Source: Caulobacteraceae bacterium
GTDB lineage: Bacteria > Pseudomonadota > Alphaproteobacteria > Caulobacterales > Caulobacteraceae
Assembly: GCA_019748095.1 (NCBI GenBank)
Contig: JAIEQA010000019.1
Coordinates: 1 to 64,000, forward strand
Length of the DNA: 64,000 bases
Direction of reading: 5' to 3'
This document shows, piece by piece, positions 12,006-20,436 of this stretch (within the stretch, counting starts at the first letter, position 1; the number at the start of each line of letters is the position of its first letter). The notes under the pieces are model-generated. The model saw only the letters and a list, made by a program, of their open reading frames with translations. It did no database searches and was not told the DNA's origin. The position numbers were made by a program, and so were the translations under genes.

Positions 12006-12737
12006 CTACAGTCGGCCCTGCTCGCGCAGCTTGTCGACCATCCAGACGCGCGCTGGCGGGATCGGGCGATTCTGGGGGTGGAAGATGAACTGTTCCAGAA
12101 AGTGCCCGGTCAGGTCCAGGCCGGCCCCGACATCGCCCCCGGACAGCCCGGCCTGGGCCCCCAGCATGAACGGCGGCAGTTTCAGCAGTTTGTCGGCATA
12201 GGGTGCACCGGCACCGGCACTGACGGCACGACCGGTGCGGGGGCTGACCCAGATCAGGTCGTCCATGCTGCCGGTAACGGCGCAGCGTGACAGGTCCAGT
12301 CCAAAGCCGAGATCGTCCAGCAAACCAGCCTCGAACCGCACAAAGATCGCGGGCCAGACCTCGGGCAGAACGAACGCCCCCATCAAGGCCTCAAAGGCCA
12401 GAAAGGCACCGGGATGCGGCTCCCGCTCCGGCAGGGCTCCCTGGGCCACCGCAGCGGCGGCGGCCAGTCCGGTCAGGGCCAGACCGTCGTCGAACAAGGC
12501 GCTGGGTCCCTCCCCGACCGGCTCCAGCCGCGCCGAGCCCAGATGGTCCGACGTCCGGGCCCGGTAGTCGGCGATCACACGGGCACCGGCCTGCAGGAAC
12601 GGTTTCATCCGCCGTGACGCGCCGCCGGCGACGTAAGCCGCATGGCGGCCATGGGTCTCGGTCAGCAGATCCACGACCACGCCGGTATCGCCGTGCGACC
12701 GGGCCGACAGGACGAAGGCCTCCTCGTGAAACTCCAT
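12006..12737 (-). CDS. recO: DNA repair protein RecO
   Basis: A 243-residue RecO, the partner of RecR and RecF that loads RecA on SSB-coated single-stranded DNA. The N-terminal OB fold starts MEFHEEAFVLSARSHGDTG and contains VDLLTETHGRHAAYV; the C-terminal part is helical with FEAGLLDDLGFGLDLSRC. The zinc site of some RecO proteins is absent apart from single Cys residues. ATG at 12737 shares its A with the stop of the preceding SnoaL-like gene (TGATG), indicating translational coupling. The frame stays open upstream of 12737 but that part belongs to the overlapping gene. Confidence 0.9.
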   Translation of the reverse strand: MEFHEEAFVLSARSHGDTGVVVDLLTETHGRHAAYVAGGASRRMKPFLQAGARVIADYRARTSDHLGSARLEPVGEGPSALFDDGLALTGLAAAAAVAQGALPEREPHPGAFLAFEALMGAFVLPEVWPAIFVRFEAGLLDDLGFGLDLSRCAVTGSMDDLIWVSPRTGRAVSAGAGAPYADKLLKLPPFMLGAQAGLSGGDVGAGLDLTGHFLEQFIFHPQNRPIPPARVWMVDKLREQGRL

Positions 12738-13231
12738 CAGGGGGCCGGGACCGGCTCCGGCGGGGTCTGCGCCGCCTCGAGCGCCCGGATGATCTGGGCC
12801 ACGGGGGCGGCCACGGCGTTCGGAACCGCGAGGCTGAGGACGTATTGCTCGATCTTCCAGCCACTCTCCGTCAGGCGCATGACGCCGGAGCCGCGCGTCT
12901 GGCCATAGGCCGCATTGGTCAGCTTCTCCTCGAACCAGGCAATGCAGCGACATTCGATCGGGGCGATGGTGATGGTGCGTTCGGTGGCCGGGTAGGACCA
13001 GCCCTGACCCTGATTGAAGTAGGGCGTGGCGTAGGCGCGCAGCTCGCCGATCGTCCAGTGCTCGCCCGCATCGGTCCCGACGAAGCGCGCGTCCGGCGTA
13101 TAGAGGGCGAAATAGGCCTCGGCGTCGGCAGCGGTCGACGCAGCGTTGAGCTGATCGAGAACCGCCGACACCTCGGCCTCGGGGCCGGCCTGGACAGTCA
13201 GGGCCATAAGGCCGGCGAGAACGATCGACAT
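12737..13231 (-). CDS. Secreted SnoaL/NTF2-like protein
   Basis: A 164-residue protein with a short signal peptide (MSIVLAGLMALTVQA) and an NTF2-like cone fold pattern: an N-terminal helix (VSAVLDQLNAASTAADAEAYFALY), TPDARFVGTDAGEHW, then strands ending in TESGWKIEQYVLSLAVPN. SnoaL/DUF4440-type proteins include small hydrolases, isomerases and binding proteins; nothing here fixes a substrate. The C-terminal end is Pro-rich (TPPEPVPAP). The stop overlaps the recO start, so the two are probably cotranscribed, though a functional link is not obvious. Confidence 0.75.
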   Translation of the reverse strand: MSIVLAGLMALTVQAGPEAEVSAVLDQLNAASTAADAEAYFALYTPDARFVGTDAGEHWTIGELRAYATPYFNQGQGWSYPATERTITIAPIECRCIAWFEEKLTNAAYGQTRGSGVMRLTESGWKIEQYVLSLAVPNAVAAPVAQIIRALEAAQTPPEPVPAP

Positions 13232-13260
13232 GGCAGGCTCCCCCCTGTGATGCCACCTTG

Positions 13261-13878
13261 CTACGCCTCTTCGGCGCTTTCCGGAACCGGATAGGTGTCG
13301 GCGTTGATCGCCCGGGCGACGGCAATCAGGTTGCGGGCCGCGTTGCGACCCACCCGATCGGAATAGTCATGGCCCTCATCGGTCTCGACGTAGTCCGGGC
13401 CCGGTCCCGGCCCGAGGTGCCAGTAGGTCCAGGACTGCCCGGGGATCGTAAATCCCATGTCGATCAGGCCCTGACAGATGGTGGCGACAATATTGTGGGC
13501 CCCATCCTCATTGCCGGTCACCACCACCCCTGCCACCTTGCCAAAGGCGATTGGCCGACCCGTGTCGTCCGTCTCCGAGAACCACGCGTCGAGGCGCTCG
13601 AGGGCGCGCAGGGCCACGCTGGACATCTGGCCCAGCCAGGTCGGGGTGGCGAAGATAACGATGTCGGCGGCCTTCAGCTTCTGATCGACGGTGGGCCAGT
13701 CGTCGCCCTCGCCCTCGTCGGCGCTGACTCCGGGCCTGATGTTCAGGTCCACCAGCCGGATGAGTTCGATTTCAGCGCCGCCCTTCTCCAGCTCGGCCAT
13801 CACGACACGGGCCAGCGCCTCTGTGCTGGAGGTCTGTGGCGAAGGCTTCAGGGTGCAGTTCAGGATGACGGCGCGCAT
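13261..13878 (-). CDS. Flavodoxin-fold NAD(P)H-dependent FMN reductase
   Basis: A 205-residue protein of the NADPH-dependent FMN reductase/flavodoxin-like family. Visible features are the beta1 phosphate loop region VILNCTLKPSPQTSST (residues 5-19), the FMN-contacting ATPTWLGQMSS, and TGNEDGAHN. Such enzymes reduce free flavin, quinones or azo and nitro compounds. The gene diverges from the ArsR operon, the 131-base gap holding the operon promoter. That arrangement would allow ArsR control of both, but this is inference. ATG at 13878. Confidence 0.83.
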   Translation of the reverse strand: MRAVILNCTLKPSPQTSSTEALARVVMAELEKGGAEIELIRLVDLNIRPGVSADEGEGDDWPTVDQKLKAADIVIFATPTWLGQMSSVALRALERLDAWFSETDDTGRPIAFGKVAGVVVTGNEDGAHNIVATICQGLIDMGFTIPGQSWTYWHLGPGPGPDYVETDEGHDYSDRVGRNAARNLIAVARAINADTYPVPESAEEA

Positions 13879-13952
13879 GGGACTCTCCGGTGGTCAGGCC
13901 TGTCCAACGACCTCTGCTCCGCCGGCGTTCCATTCCTTATATAACCATCCGG

Positions 13953-14000
13953 TTGACAACGCATCCGAACCCCTCGTATAAAACCCATACGTTAAATACG
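13953..14000 (+). promoter_or_regulatory. Sigma-70-type promoter with inverted and direct repeat upstream of arsR operon
   Basis: A consensus -35 TTGACA (13953-13958) is followed after 18 bases by TATAAA (13977-13982). Overlapping the -10 is an inverted repeat CGTAT (13975-13979) / ATACG (13987-13991) and a second ATACG (13996-14000). The predicted transcription start near 13989 falls inside the repeat. This placement fits autorepression by the ArsR-family product encoded 10 bases downstream. Confidence 0.7.
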
Positions 14001-14009
14001 AATGCGATC

Positions 14010-14360
14010 ATGTCTACGCCCGACCCACTCTCGATCAAGTTTGCCGCCCTCGCCGACCCGACCCGTCGGGCGATTCTGGCGCGTCTGTGCGAGGGCGAAG
14101 CCAGCGTCGGCGACCTTGCGAAACCCTTCGACATGAGTTTGCCCGCCGTCTCCAAGCATCTGAAAGTCCTGGAAAACGCAGGCCTCATTTCGAGGGGAAA
14201 AGAGGCGCAGTGGCGCCCCGCCCGCCTTGAGCCAGCAGGCCTCAAGGGGGTTGCAGAGTGGCTGGAGCACTATCGGCGCTACTGGGATTCCAGCTTCGAT
14301 CGCCTCGATGCCTACCTGAAGAAAATCCAGAAAGGAGACCCCCGTGGTCCAGGAAACTGA
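14010..14360 (+). CDS. ArsR-family winged-helix transcriptional regulator
   Basis: A 116-residue regulator. The winged helix is clear: FAALADPTRRAILARLCEGEASVGDLA, then the recognition helix MSLPAVSKHLKVLENAGLI and the wing RGKEAQWRPARL. No N-terminal metal-binding Cys pair (CVC motif) is present, so it is probably not an arsenic sensor; this subgroup sits upstream of AHSA1-type genes. ATG at 14010 is chosen over an upstream in-frame start at 13890, which would lie before the promoter. It overlaps the next gene by 17 bases and likely represses its own operon. Confidence 0.9.
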   Translation: MSTPDPLSIKFAALADPTRRAILARLCEGEASVGDLAKPFDMSLPAVSKHLKVLENAGLISRGKEAQWRPARLEPAGLKGVAEWLEHYRRYWDSSFDRLDAYLKKIQKGDPRGPGN

Positions 14361-14847
14361 TGCCAACCCTTGCCATACGCCGGGCCAGCCTGCGGGCTTT
14401 GACCTCGAGCTGCGGCGTCGGTTCGACGCGCCACCGGAGAAGATCTGGCAGGCGTGGATGACCCCCGACCTGCTGAAACAATGGTTCTGTCCCCGTCCCT
14501 GGCGGGTGTCCGAAGCGACCATCGACCCCCGTCCCGGTGGCGTGTTCAACACCGTGATGAACGGACCTGACGGCGAGATCATGCCCAATACGGGCGTCTT
14601 CCTCGAGGTCGTTCCCGGCCGGAAATGGATCACGACGGACGCTTTCGCACCCGGCTGGAAGCCGACCGGCCTGCCCTTCATGGTCGCCGAGGTCACCCTG
14701 AGTCCGACCGGGGACGGCGGCACCGACTACGTCGCCATCGCCCGGCACTGGAACGCCGACACGATGGAACAGCATGAGCGGATGGGCTTCCATCAGGGCT
14801 GGGGGGCTGCTGCAGATCAGCTGGCCGAGCTGCTCAGGACGCTGTGA
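14344..14847 (+). CDS. SRPBCC (AHSA1-like) domain protein 1
   Basis: A 167-residue protein of the Bet v 1/START-like superfamily, AHSA1 branch. Diagnostic segments are RRFDAPPEKIWQAWMTPDLLKQWFCP, RPGGVFNTVMNGPDG, and the closing helix MGFHQGWGAAADQLAELL. The fold encloses a hydrophobic cavity and bacterial members are mostly uncharacterised. The start is GTG at 14344 with AGGAG six bases upstream, overlapping the regulator stop. It is the first of two related paralogues in the operon; the sequence similarity is in fold motifs rather than close identity. Confidence 0.85.
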   Translation: MVQETDANPCHTPGQPAGFDLELRRRFDAPPEKIWQAWMTPDLLKQWFCPRPWRVSEATIDPRPGGVFNTVMNGPDGEIMPNTGVFLEVVPGRKWITTDAFAPGWKPTGLPFMVAEVTLSPTGDGGTDYVAIARHWNADTMEQHERMGFHQGWGAAADQLAELLRTL

Positions 14848-15362
14848 GAACCGACATGTCCCTGATCGACACGACCCTGCCCCCGCTGTCCGCGCTGCTG
14901 CCGCACCGGCTCGAGATGGAGCGGGCGTTCGACGCCCCGCACGCCCTCGTCTGGGCCGCGTGGACCCGCCCGGAGATGCGGGTCTGCTGGATGGGTCCGG
15001 TTGAATGGCCGATGCTGTCGGGGACGAACGACCTGCGCCCCGGTGGCCTGTGGCGGGCCTGTCTCGGCTCCATCACGACCGACGATGTCATCTGGCAGGG
15101 CGGCATGTATCGCGAGGTGGTCGAGCCGGAACGGCTGGTCTTCACCTTCCGCTGGGATGAGAGCCAGGAAGAGGGACCGCCCGCCGAGACCCTGGTGACC
15201 GTCCTCCTGCACGAACTGCCAAACGGCCGCACCCGCATGGAGTTCACCCAGGAAGGCCTCAAGTCCGAAGCCAGTCTGGACAGCCATGCCGGAGGCTGGG
15301 CCTCGACGTTCGACCGACTCGCCTCCTGGCTGCCGACGCAGACCCCCGGAACAGGACTCTGA
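14844..15362 (+). CDS. SRPBCC (AHSA1-like) domain protein 2
   Basis: A 172-residue AHSA1-like SRPBCC protein: MERAFDAPHALVWAAWTRPEMRVCWMGP, LRPGGLWRACLGS, LVFTFRWDESQ and GWASTFDRLASWL. GTG at 14844 overlaps the preceding stop (GTGA) with AGGA four bases upstream; an ATG at 14856 is an alternative. It probably binds a small hydrophobic ligand or acts with the PhnB-like neighbour, as this four-gene layout (ArsR, one or two AHSA1 proteins, VOC protein) recurs in proteobacteria. Its biochemical role is not known. Confidence 0.85.
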   Translation: MRTDMSLIDTTLPPLSALLPHRLEMERAFDAPHALVWAAWTRPEMRVCWMGPVEWPMLSGTNDLRPGGLWRACLGSITTDDVIWQGGMYREVVEPERLVFTFRWDESQEEGPPAETLVTVLLHELPNGRTRMEFTQEGLKSEASLDSHAGGWASTFDRLASWLPTQTPGTGL

Positions 15363-15364
15363 CC

Positions 15365-15796
15365 ATGAAGATCGTGACCAGCCTGAGCTTTCCCGGCACC
15401 TGCCGCGAAGCGTTCGAGTTCTACGCCAAAGCGTTGGGCGGCCGGATCACCTTCGCCCTGACCTATGGCGATGCCCCGGCCGACATACCTGTCCCGGATC
15501 GCATCCGGAACTGGCTGATGCACTGCTGGCTGCAGGTCGGAGATCAGGCGTTGATGGGGTCAGACATGCACCCCGACTACACGCCGGACATGGACAGGGC
15601 CAAGGACGGCTTTGACGTCACGCTTCACACGGACACTCTGGAAGAGGCCCGCCGCCTGTTCGAGGCCCTGTCCGAAGGCGGCGAGATTCGGATGCCCTTT
15701 GGAGAGAGTTTCTGGTCGCCCGGTTTCGGCGGCTTTACCGACCGGTTCGGCGTGCCCTGGATGATCAACGTGACGGCACCGCCACCAGCCCTGTGA
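15365..15796 (+). CDS. PhnB-like VOC (glyoxalase/dioxygenase fold) protein
   Basis: A 143-residue vicinal-oxygen-chelate protein of the PhnB (DUF1338-unrelated, 3-demethylubiquinone methyltransferase-like) type: SLSFPGTCREAFEFYAKALGGRI at the start, then MGSDMHPDY, VTLHTDTLEEARRLFEALSEGG and the C-terminal FGGFTDRFGVPWMINV. PhnB-like proteins often lack the metal ligands of true glyoxalases. It begins two bases after the preceding stop, completing the ArsR operon. Despite the family name it has no demonstrated link to phosphonates. Confidence 0.88.
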   Translation: MKIVTSLSFPGTCREAFEFYAKALGGRITFALTYGDAPADIPVPDRIRNWLMHCWLQVGDQALMGSDMHPDYTPDMDRAKDGFDVTLHTDTLEEARRLFEALSEGGEIRMPFGESFWSPGFGGFTDRFGVPWMINVTAPPPAL

Positions 15797-15827
15797 AGCA
15801 TCGTGCAGGGCGGAGAGGCTGGCCGGA

Positions 15828-17105
15828 TCAGTTCCGGTCCAGCCCGGTCGGAAAGGTGTGCCCCAGCGCCTCGGCCATGGCCTGTTGCGAGATCAGCAGG
15901 ACCTGCGGCTGCTGGTGGTAGTTGTTCGACAGGACAATCACGGCCACGCTGGCCTCGGGCTGCCAGGCCGCAAGGTTGCGAAAGCCTGACCAGCTGCCGG
16001 TGTGATAGATCTCATAATCCTGAAAGGCCGGCGTGACCCTCTGCCCGAGGCGGTTGGCCATCAGGCCATAGCCCCAGGTGCGATGTGGCCGTCCGCCCCG
16101 CTCGTTGGGCTGATCGGCGGGCGAATGATCCATGATCATCCGGGCGTAGCCTTCGACGCTGAGCACTTGACCGCCATGGAGTGCGCGTTGCCAGACCAGC
16201 ACATCGTCGAGAGTCGAATACAGGGCTCCCGCTCCGACGACGATCGACACATTCGGATCGCGCTGGGCTGTCAGCCCCGCCGGGAAATTCGCGTGACCAG
16301 TGACAATGCCGTGGTCGATATCCTCCTCGAGCCCCGTGTCCGCCATGCCGAGCGGTTCGAAGAAGGCCGCCTTCAGATAGGCACCGAAGCCCAGTCCACT
16401 GGCCTTCTCAACGATATCTGCGGCCAGGTTGAACCCGGCGTTGTTGTAGCGGACCTTCTCGCCCGGCACGAAGGACAGTCGATACAGTTTTGAATCCTCA
16501 GTCAGTTCACCAATCGTGGCGGGCGTCACCCGGCGCAGCCCCCAGGCCGGGCGAGCCATCAGGTCGGGGATGCCCGAGGTATGGCTGATCAGGTGGTGAA
16601 TTCTCAGCGGAGCCCAGGCCTCCGGGCAGGGCTGGATCCATTTGCACACCGGGTCATCGACGCTGAGCTGACCCTCATCCTGCAGCTTCAGGATGGCGGC
16701 GGCCGTGAACTGTTTGGAAATCGAGGCGAGGCGGAAGCGGGAACCGACGGTCAAGGGCGCACCGGTGGCGACATCGGCAATACCATAGGCCTGACGGAAC
16801 AGAACCTTGTCACCCCGGGCGACCAGTACAGCCCCCATGAACCGCCCCGCCTCGCCCTCACGCCGCAGACGTTCCGCCAGTTTCGGTAGATCTTCCACAA
16901 CCACGGCCGGTTCGCGCGGAGGAAGCAACGGCGCATCGAGGCGTGCCCCGGCGGCAGTGGTTCGGCTAGTCAGGGCGGCAGCAAGCCCCGAACCGCCGAT
17001 GAGGAGCACCGCGGCGATCAGGCTGAGGACGAGCCTGGGATGGCTCCCGGCGGTACGCGGAACATCAAACATTCGGCTTGGTAGCCAGATTTCCGGATTC
17101 GTCAT
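15828..17105 (-). CDS. Serine hydrolase of the beta-lactamase class C / PBP4* family
   Basis: A 425-residue membrane-anchored serine hydrolase. One hydrophobic segment (about residues 25-45, VLSLIAAVLLIGGSGLAAA) precedes the catalytic domain. The SxxK motif is Ser128-Ile-Ser-Lys131, the second motif YNNAGFNL supplies the Tyr-x-Asn, and the third is HTGSWSG in place of KTG. This set fits EstB/LACTB/D-aminopeptidase-like enzymes acting in the periplasm on peptides or esters rather than a dedicated beta-lactamase. The start at 17105 has no good ribosome site; ATG at 17072 is an alternative. It follows era by 66 bases with a hairpin between. Confidence 0.85.
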   Translation of the reverse strand: MTNPEIWLPSRMFDVPRTAGSHPRLVLSLIAAVLLIGGSGLAAALTSRTTAAGARLDAPLLPPREPAVVVEDLPKLAERLRREGEAGRFMGAVLVARGDKVLFRQAYGIADVATGAPLTVGSRFRLASISKQFTAAAILKLQDEGQLSVDDPVCKWIQPCPEAWAPLRIHHLISHTSGIPDLMARPAWGLRRVTPATIGELTEDSKLYRLSFVPGEKVRYNNAGFNLAADIVEKASGLGFGAYLKAAFFEPLGMADTGLEEDIDHGIVTGHANFPAGLTAQRDPNVSIVVGAGALYSTLDDVLVWQRALHGGQVLSVEGYARMIMDHSPADQPNERGGRPHRTWGYGLMANRLGQRVTPAFQDYEIYHTGSWSGFRNLAAWQPEASVAVIVLSNNYHQQPQVLLISQQAMAEALGHTFPTGLDRN

Positions 17106-17125
17106 CCCCGGGCATGATCGCGTTT

Positions 17126-17157
17126 CCGTTATCCCCGGCTGGATCCGGGGATAACGG
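17126..17157. repeat. 13-bp perfect inverted repeat between era and the serine hydrolase gene
   Basis: CCGTTATCCCCGG (17126-17138) pairs perfectly with 17145-17157 across a six-base loop CTGGAT. Neither strand has a T-run after it, so it is not a standard terminator. It could end the era operon by another route, or be a copy of an intergenic palindromic repeat. Confidence 0.6.
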
Positions 17158-17171
17158 TGGCCGGGTCAGGG

Positions 17172-18119
17172 TCAGACGTCGAAGTCGAGGCCGAACTGGG
17201 CGTAGAGCGCGCGGCTGTCCTGCCATTTGGGGTCGACCTTCACGGTCAGGAACAGGTGAACCGGCCTGTCCAGCAGCTCGATCAGTTCTTCCCGTGATTT
17301 CTGGCCGATCCACTTCAGGGTCTGGCCGCCCTTGCCCAGCACGATCGGCCGCTGGCTCTCGCGCTCGACATAGATGGTCTGTTCGATCCGGGCGGAGCCG
17401 TCGGCCTTCTCGTCGAAGGCGGTGGTCTCGACAGCTGCTGAATAGGGCAGTTCCTCGTGGACCCGCAGATAAACCTTCTCGCGTGTGATCTCGGCCGCCA
17501 GCACGCGGATCGGCACATCGGCCGATTGATCCTCGGGATACAGCCAGTGTCCCTCGGGCATCGACCGGGCCAACCGCTGCTTCAGGTCATCCACCCCATC
17601 CCCGGACAGAGCCGAGATCATATAGACCTCGGAGTAGACGCCGGTCTCGAACAGGGCGTGGGACAGGGCCAGCAGGGTATCGCGACGCATGCCGTCGATC
17701 TTGTTGAGCGCGAGGATCACCTGGGTCCCGGTGGACTTCAGGTTGGCGATGATGGTTTCGGTGTCCTCGGCCGAGCGGCGGTCGGCGGCCTCGCCCTGCT
17801 TGCCTTCGGAGGCGATGTGGGAGGCGGCGTCGACCAGGTGGACGACCACATCCGCATCCTGGGCCCCGCCCCAAGCCGAGGCGACCATGGCGCGGTCCAG
17901 GCGGCGGCGAGGGGTAAAGATGCCGGGGGTGTCGACCAGAACGATCTGGGCCTCGCCCTCCATGGCGATGCCGCGCACCGGAAAGCGGGTGGTCTGGACC
18001 TTCTGGGTCACGATCGAGACCTTGGACCCCGTCAGCCGGTTGACCAGCGTGGACTTGCCGGCGTTGGGCGCACCGATGATGGCGGCAAAGCCCGCGCGGG
18101 GATGGGTGGGTTCGGTCAA
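17172..18119 (-). CDS. era: GTPase Era
   Basis: A 315-residue GTPase needed for 30S ribosome maturation; it binds the 3' end of 16S rRNA. G1 is GAPNAGKS (residues 16-23), G3 DTPG, G4 NKID, and the C-terminal KH domain includes IVLGKGGQTLKWIGQKSREELIELL. The start codon appears to be TTG at 18119, overlapping the rnc stop as TTGA, since translation from there gives the normal Era N-terminus (MTEPTHPRAGFAAIIG) and no ATG fits. rnc and era are cotranscribed in many bacteria. Confidence 0.95.
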   Translation of the reverse strand: MTEPTHPRAGFAAIIGAPNAGKSTLVNRLTGSKVSIVTQKVQTTRFPVRGIAMEGEAQIVLVDTPGIFTPRRRLDRAMVASAWGGAQDADVVVHLVDAASHIASEGKQGEAADRRSAEDTETIIANLKSTGTQVILALNKIDGMRRDTLLALSHALFETGVYSEVYMISALSGDGVDDLKQRLARSMPEGHWLYPEDQSADVPIRVLAAEITREKVYLRVHEELPYSAAVETTAFDEKADGSARIEQTIYVERESQRPIVLGKGGQTLKWIGQKSREELIELLDRPVHLFLTVKVDPKWQDSRALYAQFGLDFDV

Positions 18120-18829
18120 ATCACGCCTTCACGTTTGAGCATTGCGGTCGCCGCCGCCTTTTCCGCGTCCTGACGCGAACGTCCCGGAGCGGTCAAGGGT
18201 TCGACGCCGTCGATGGAAACCTCGACCGTGAAGGTCGGGGCATGGTCGGAGCCGGTCTGGCCCACGACGCGATAGGTCGGCAGGGGACGGCCGAGGCCCT
18301 GGGCCCATTCCTGCAGGGCAGACTTGGGGTTGTTCAGGGCGCGCGGCGCAGGTGTGGCCAGTTCCTCGGCCCAGGCGTGATCGAAGACCCCACGGGCGGC
18401 GTCCAGTCCGGCATCCAGGAAAACCGCCGCCAACAGGGCCTCTACGGCATCGGCGACAACGCCTTCCTTGCGCCGACCACCGGTCTTGGACTCGCCTGGC
18501 GATAGCCTCAGGGCGTCGCCGACCTGCAGCCGCTCGCCGACCCGACCGCAGGCGTGTTTGTCGACCAGGGCATGCAGACGCGAGGACAGTTCGCCCTCAT
18601 CGGCTGCCGGGAAGTCCTTGTGCAGGCGCTGGGCCACCAGCAGGCCCAGAACGCGGTCGCCGAGGAACTCCAGCCGCTCATTGTGGCGCGCGGGCTTACC
18701 GGCGGCCTTGTCGGCCCCCTCCCCCACGCTGGAATGGGTCAGGGCCCGCTCCAGCAGGGAGGGATCAAAGAAATCGTGGCCAAGGCGGCGGACCAGCTCG
18801 GCCACCGCTTCGGCCCGGACATTCGCCAT
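18116..18829 (-). CDS. rnc: Ribonuclease III
   Basis: A 237-residue double-stranded-RNA endonuclease that processes rRNA and mRNA. The catalytic signature HNERLEFLGDRVLG is at about residues 49-62, a second acidic site lies in VVADAVEALLAAVFLDAG, and a C-terminal dsRNA-binding domain runs from about residue 165 (NPKSALQEWAQGLGRPLPTY) to the end. ATG at 18829 shares its last-base overlap with the lepB stop (TGATG). The frame remains open further upstream inside lepB, which I reject as coding. Confidence 0.95.
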   Translation of the reverse strand: MANVRAEAVAELVRRLGHDFFDPSLLERALTHSSVGEGADKAAGKPARHNERLEFLGDRVLGLLVAQRLHKDFPAADEGELSSRLHALVDKHACGRVGERLQVGDALRLSPGESKTGGRRKEGVVADAVEALLAAVFLDAGLDAARGVFDHAWAEELATPAPRALNNPKSALQEWAQGLGRPLPTYRVVGQTGSDHAPTFTVEVSIDGVEPLTAPGRSRQDAEKAAATAMLKREGVI

Positions 18830-19971
18830 CAGTCGAGAACGCGGAAGAAGCGGCTGGGCCGGATATTGGCGAACCAGCTGACCGGATTGAACAGCGAAGC
18901 GCCGGGCTCCCATGAGAACATGATGATCTCGGCCTTGCCGACCAGATTTTCGTCGGGCACCAGACCGACACCCGAGGACTGTTCAACGCGGCTGTCGATC
19001 GAGTTGTCGCGGTTATCGCCCATCATGAAATAGTGGCCCACCGGCACCTCATAGACCGGGGTGTCATCCAGATCCCCGCCCGGGCCGAAGTCCTGGACTG
19101 TGAAGCTCCGACCGCCCGGCAGGGTCTCGCGCGATTGCGTCATGGCACGCGGCCCGAACACGTCGGCGATCTCGCCCCGACTGACGACCACGTCCTCGAC
19201 CGGCGCACCGTTGATATGCAGCGCATTGTTGATCATCTGGATGCGGTCGCCCGGCAGGCCGATCACACGCTTGATGTAATCCGTCTTGTCGTCACGCGGC
19301 AGTTTGAACACCACGATGTCCCCACGCTCCGGGGCGCGACCGAACACCCGGCCCTCGCCCAGCGGCAGGTTCACGGGCAGGCCCGACGAGTATTTCGAGT
19401 AGCCGTACGCCCATTTGGACACGACGATGTAGTCGCCCTCGTAGAGGTTCGGCTCCATCGAGGCCGACGGAATGGTGAACGGCTGGAACAGCAGGACCCT
19501 GAGGACAAAGGCGATCGCCAGCGCCACCACGACGGTCTTGACGATCTCGACGGCCTCACTGCCGGCCGAGCCGCCGCTATCCCCGTCATCGTCCTTGACC
19601 CGGACACGGGCCGGACCCGGGACCTTTTCCTTGCGATCGTCGAACGGCGCGTCGCCCGCATCGCTCCAGATCGGGCGCGTTCCCTCGGAAGACACGGCAG
19701 CGGCAGCGGCAGCGGTGGCGGCGGGGATCATGATGGCCTCGGGACGGGATGCAGCGGAGTCCGAAGCTGTTTCCGGCGCGGAGGCGACAGTAACCCCGGC
19801 TTCAGACGCTGCAAAGTCCGCCTCGGTGGCGTCGACCTCGCCTGCCCCGGACACAGGCCCGGCAGTCCCGACCACGGCATCGGTGTTCGAATCCGACCCG
19901 ACGTCGGGCGAGGGTTCCGTCACCGGTTCGGCCCCGTCGGCCGCGAGGTCGCGCTTCTGCTCTTCGCTCAT
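18829..19971 (-). CDS. lepB: Signal peptidase I with long N-terminal extension
   Basis: A 380-residue leader peptidase. The catalytic Ser is at about residue 171 (TIPSASMEPNLYEGDY), the general base Lys is in DYIKRVIGLPGD, and GDNRDNSIDSR is the third conserved box. A single membrane helix (about residues 143-163) precedes the active site. The first 140 or so residues are an Ala/Glu/Asp/Ser-rich, low-complexity cytoplasmic tail, much longer than in E. coli or most alphaproteobacterial enzymes. ATG at 19971 is the best visible start; no later in-frame start with a good ribosome site was found before the helix. Confidence 0.93.
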   Translation of the reverse strand: MSEEQKRDLAADGAEPVTEPSPDVGSDSNTDAVVGTAGPVSGAGEVDATEADFAASEAGVTVASAPETASDSAASRPEAIMIPAATAAAAAAVSSEGTRPIWSDAGDAPFDDRKEKVPGPARVRVKDDDGDSGGSAGSEAVEIVKTVVVALAIAFVLRVLLFQPFTIPSASMEPNLYEGDYIVVSKWAYGYSKYSSGLPVNLPLGEGRVFGRAPERGDIVVFKLPRDDKTDYIKRVIGLPGDRIQMINNALHINGAPVEDVVVSRGEIADVFGPRAMTQSRETLPGGRSFTVQDFGPGGDLDDTPVYEVPVGHYFMMGDNRDNSIDSRVEQSSGVGLVPDENLVGKAEIIMFSWEPGASLFNPVSWFANIRPSRFFRVLD

Positions 19972-20034
19972 CGTGTAAAAGCCTGTCCCCGGCCGCTGGT
20001 CGCGGTCTCTTCGTCGCGCACGGGTATATACTGA

Positions 20035-20436
20035 TTACGCCATCGGCAAGGCTTCGATCACCACGAAGGCGAGTGCGTAGGGGTGCTCGTCGGACAGGGT
20101 CAGGTGAATTCTGGCGGTGTGGCCCGGGGGTGTCAGGCGCGCCAGATGCTCCGCGGCCGGCCCGGTCAGGGCCAGGGTCGGTTGGCCGGACGGCAGGTTT
20201 ACCACCCCCATGTCCTTCCAGTAGACATCGCGGCGCATGCCTGTGCCGAGGGCCTTGGCGCAGGCCTCCTTGGCCGAAAACCGCTTGGCATAGCTCCAGG
20301 CGGCATCCGGCTTTCGCTCCGAACGCGCCCGCTCGACCTCGGTGAAGCAGCGGTTGCGGAAGCGGTCGCCGAACCGTTCGAGCGAGGCCTGGATGCGCCG
20401 GATATCCGTCAGATCGGCCCCGACGCCGATAATCAC
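20035..20436 (-). CDS. acpS: Holo-[acyl-carrier-protein] synthase
   Basis: A 133-residue phosphopantetheinyl transferase that converts apo-ACP to holo-ACP using CoA. The two family motifs are [12 protein letters not shown] at residues 4-15 and [15 protein letters not shown] at about residues 52-66. GTG start at 20436 overlaps the pdxJ stop (GTGA). The 63-base gap to lepB holds nothing recognisable. Position within the pdxJ-acpS-lepB-rnc-era series matches the arrangement known in many alpha- and gammaproteobacteria. Confidence 0.95.
   Translation of the reverse strand: MIIGVGADLTDIRRIQASLERFGDRFRNRCFTEVERARSERKPDAAWSYAKRFSAKEACAKALGTGMRRDVYWKDMGVVNLPSGQPTLALTGPAAEHLARLTPPGHTARIHLTLSDEHPYALAFVVIEALPMA

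Noticed and set aside
17126..17157. Inverted repeat as a Rho-independent terminator for era
   Set aside because: No T-run on either strand, so I list it as a repeat only.
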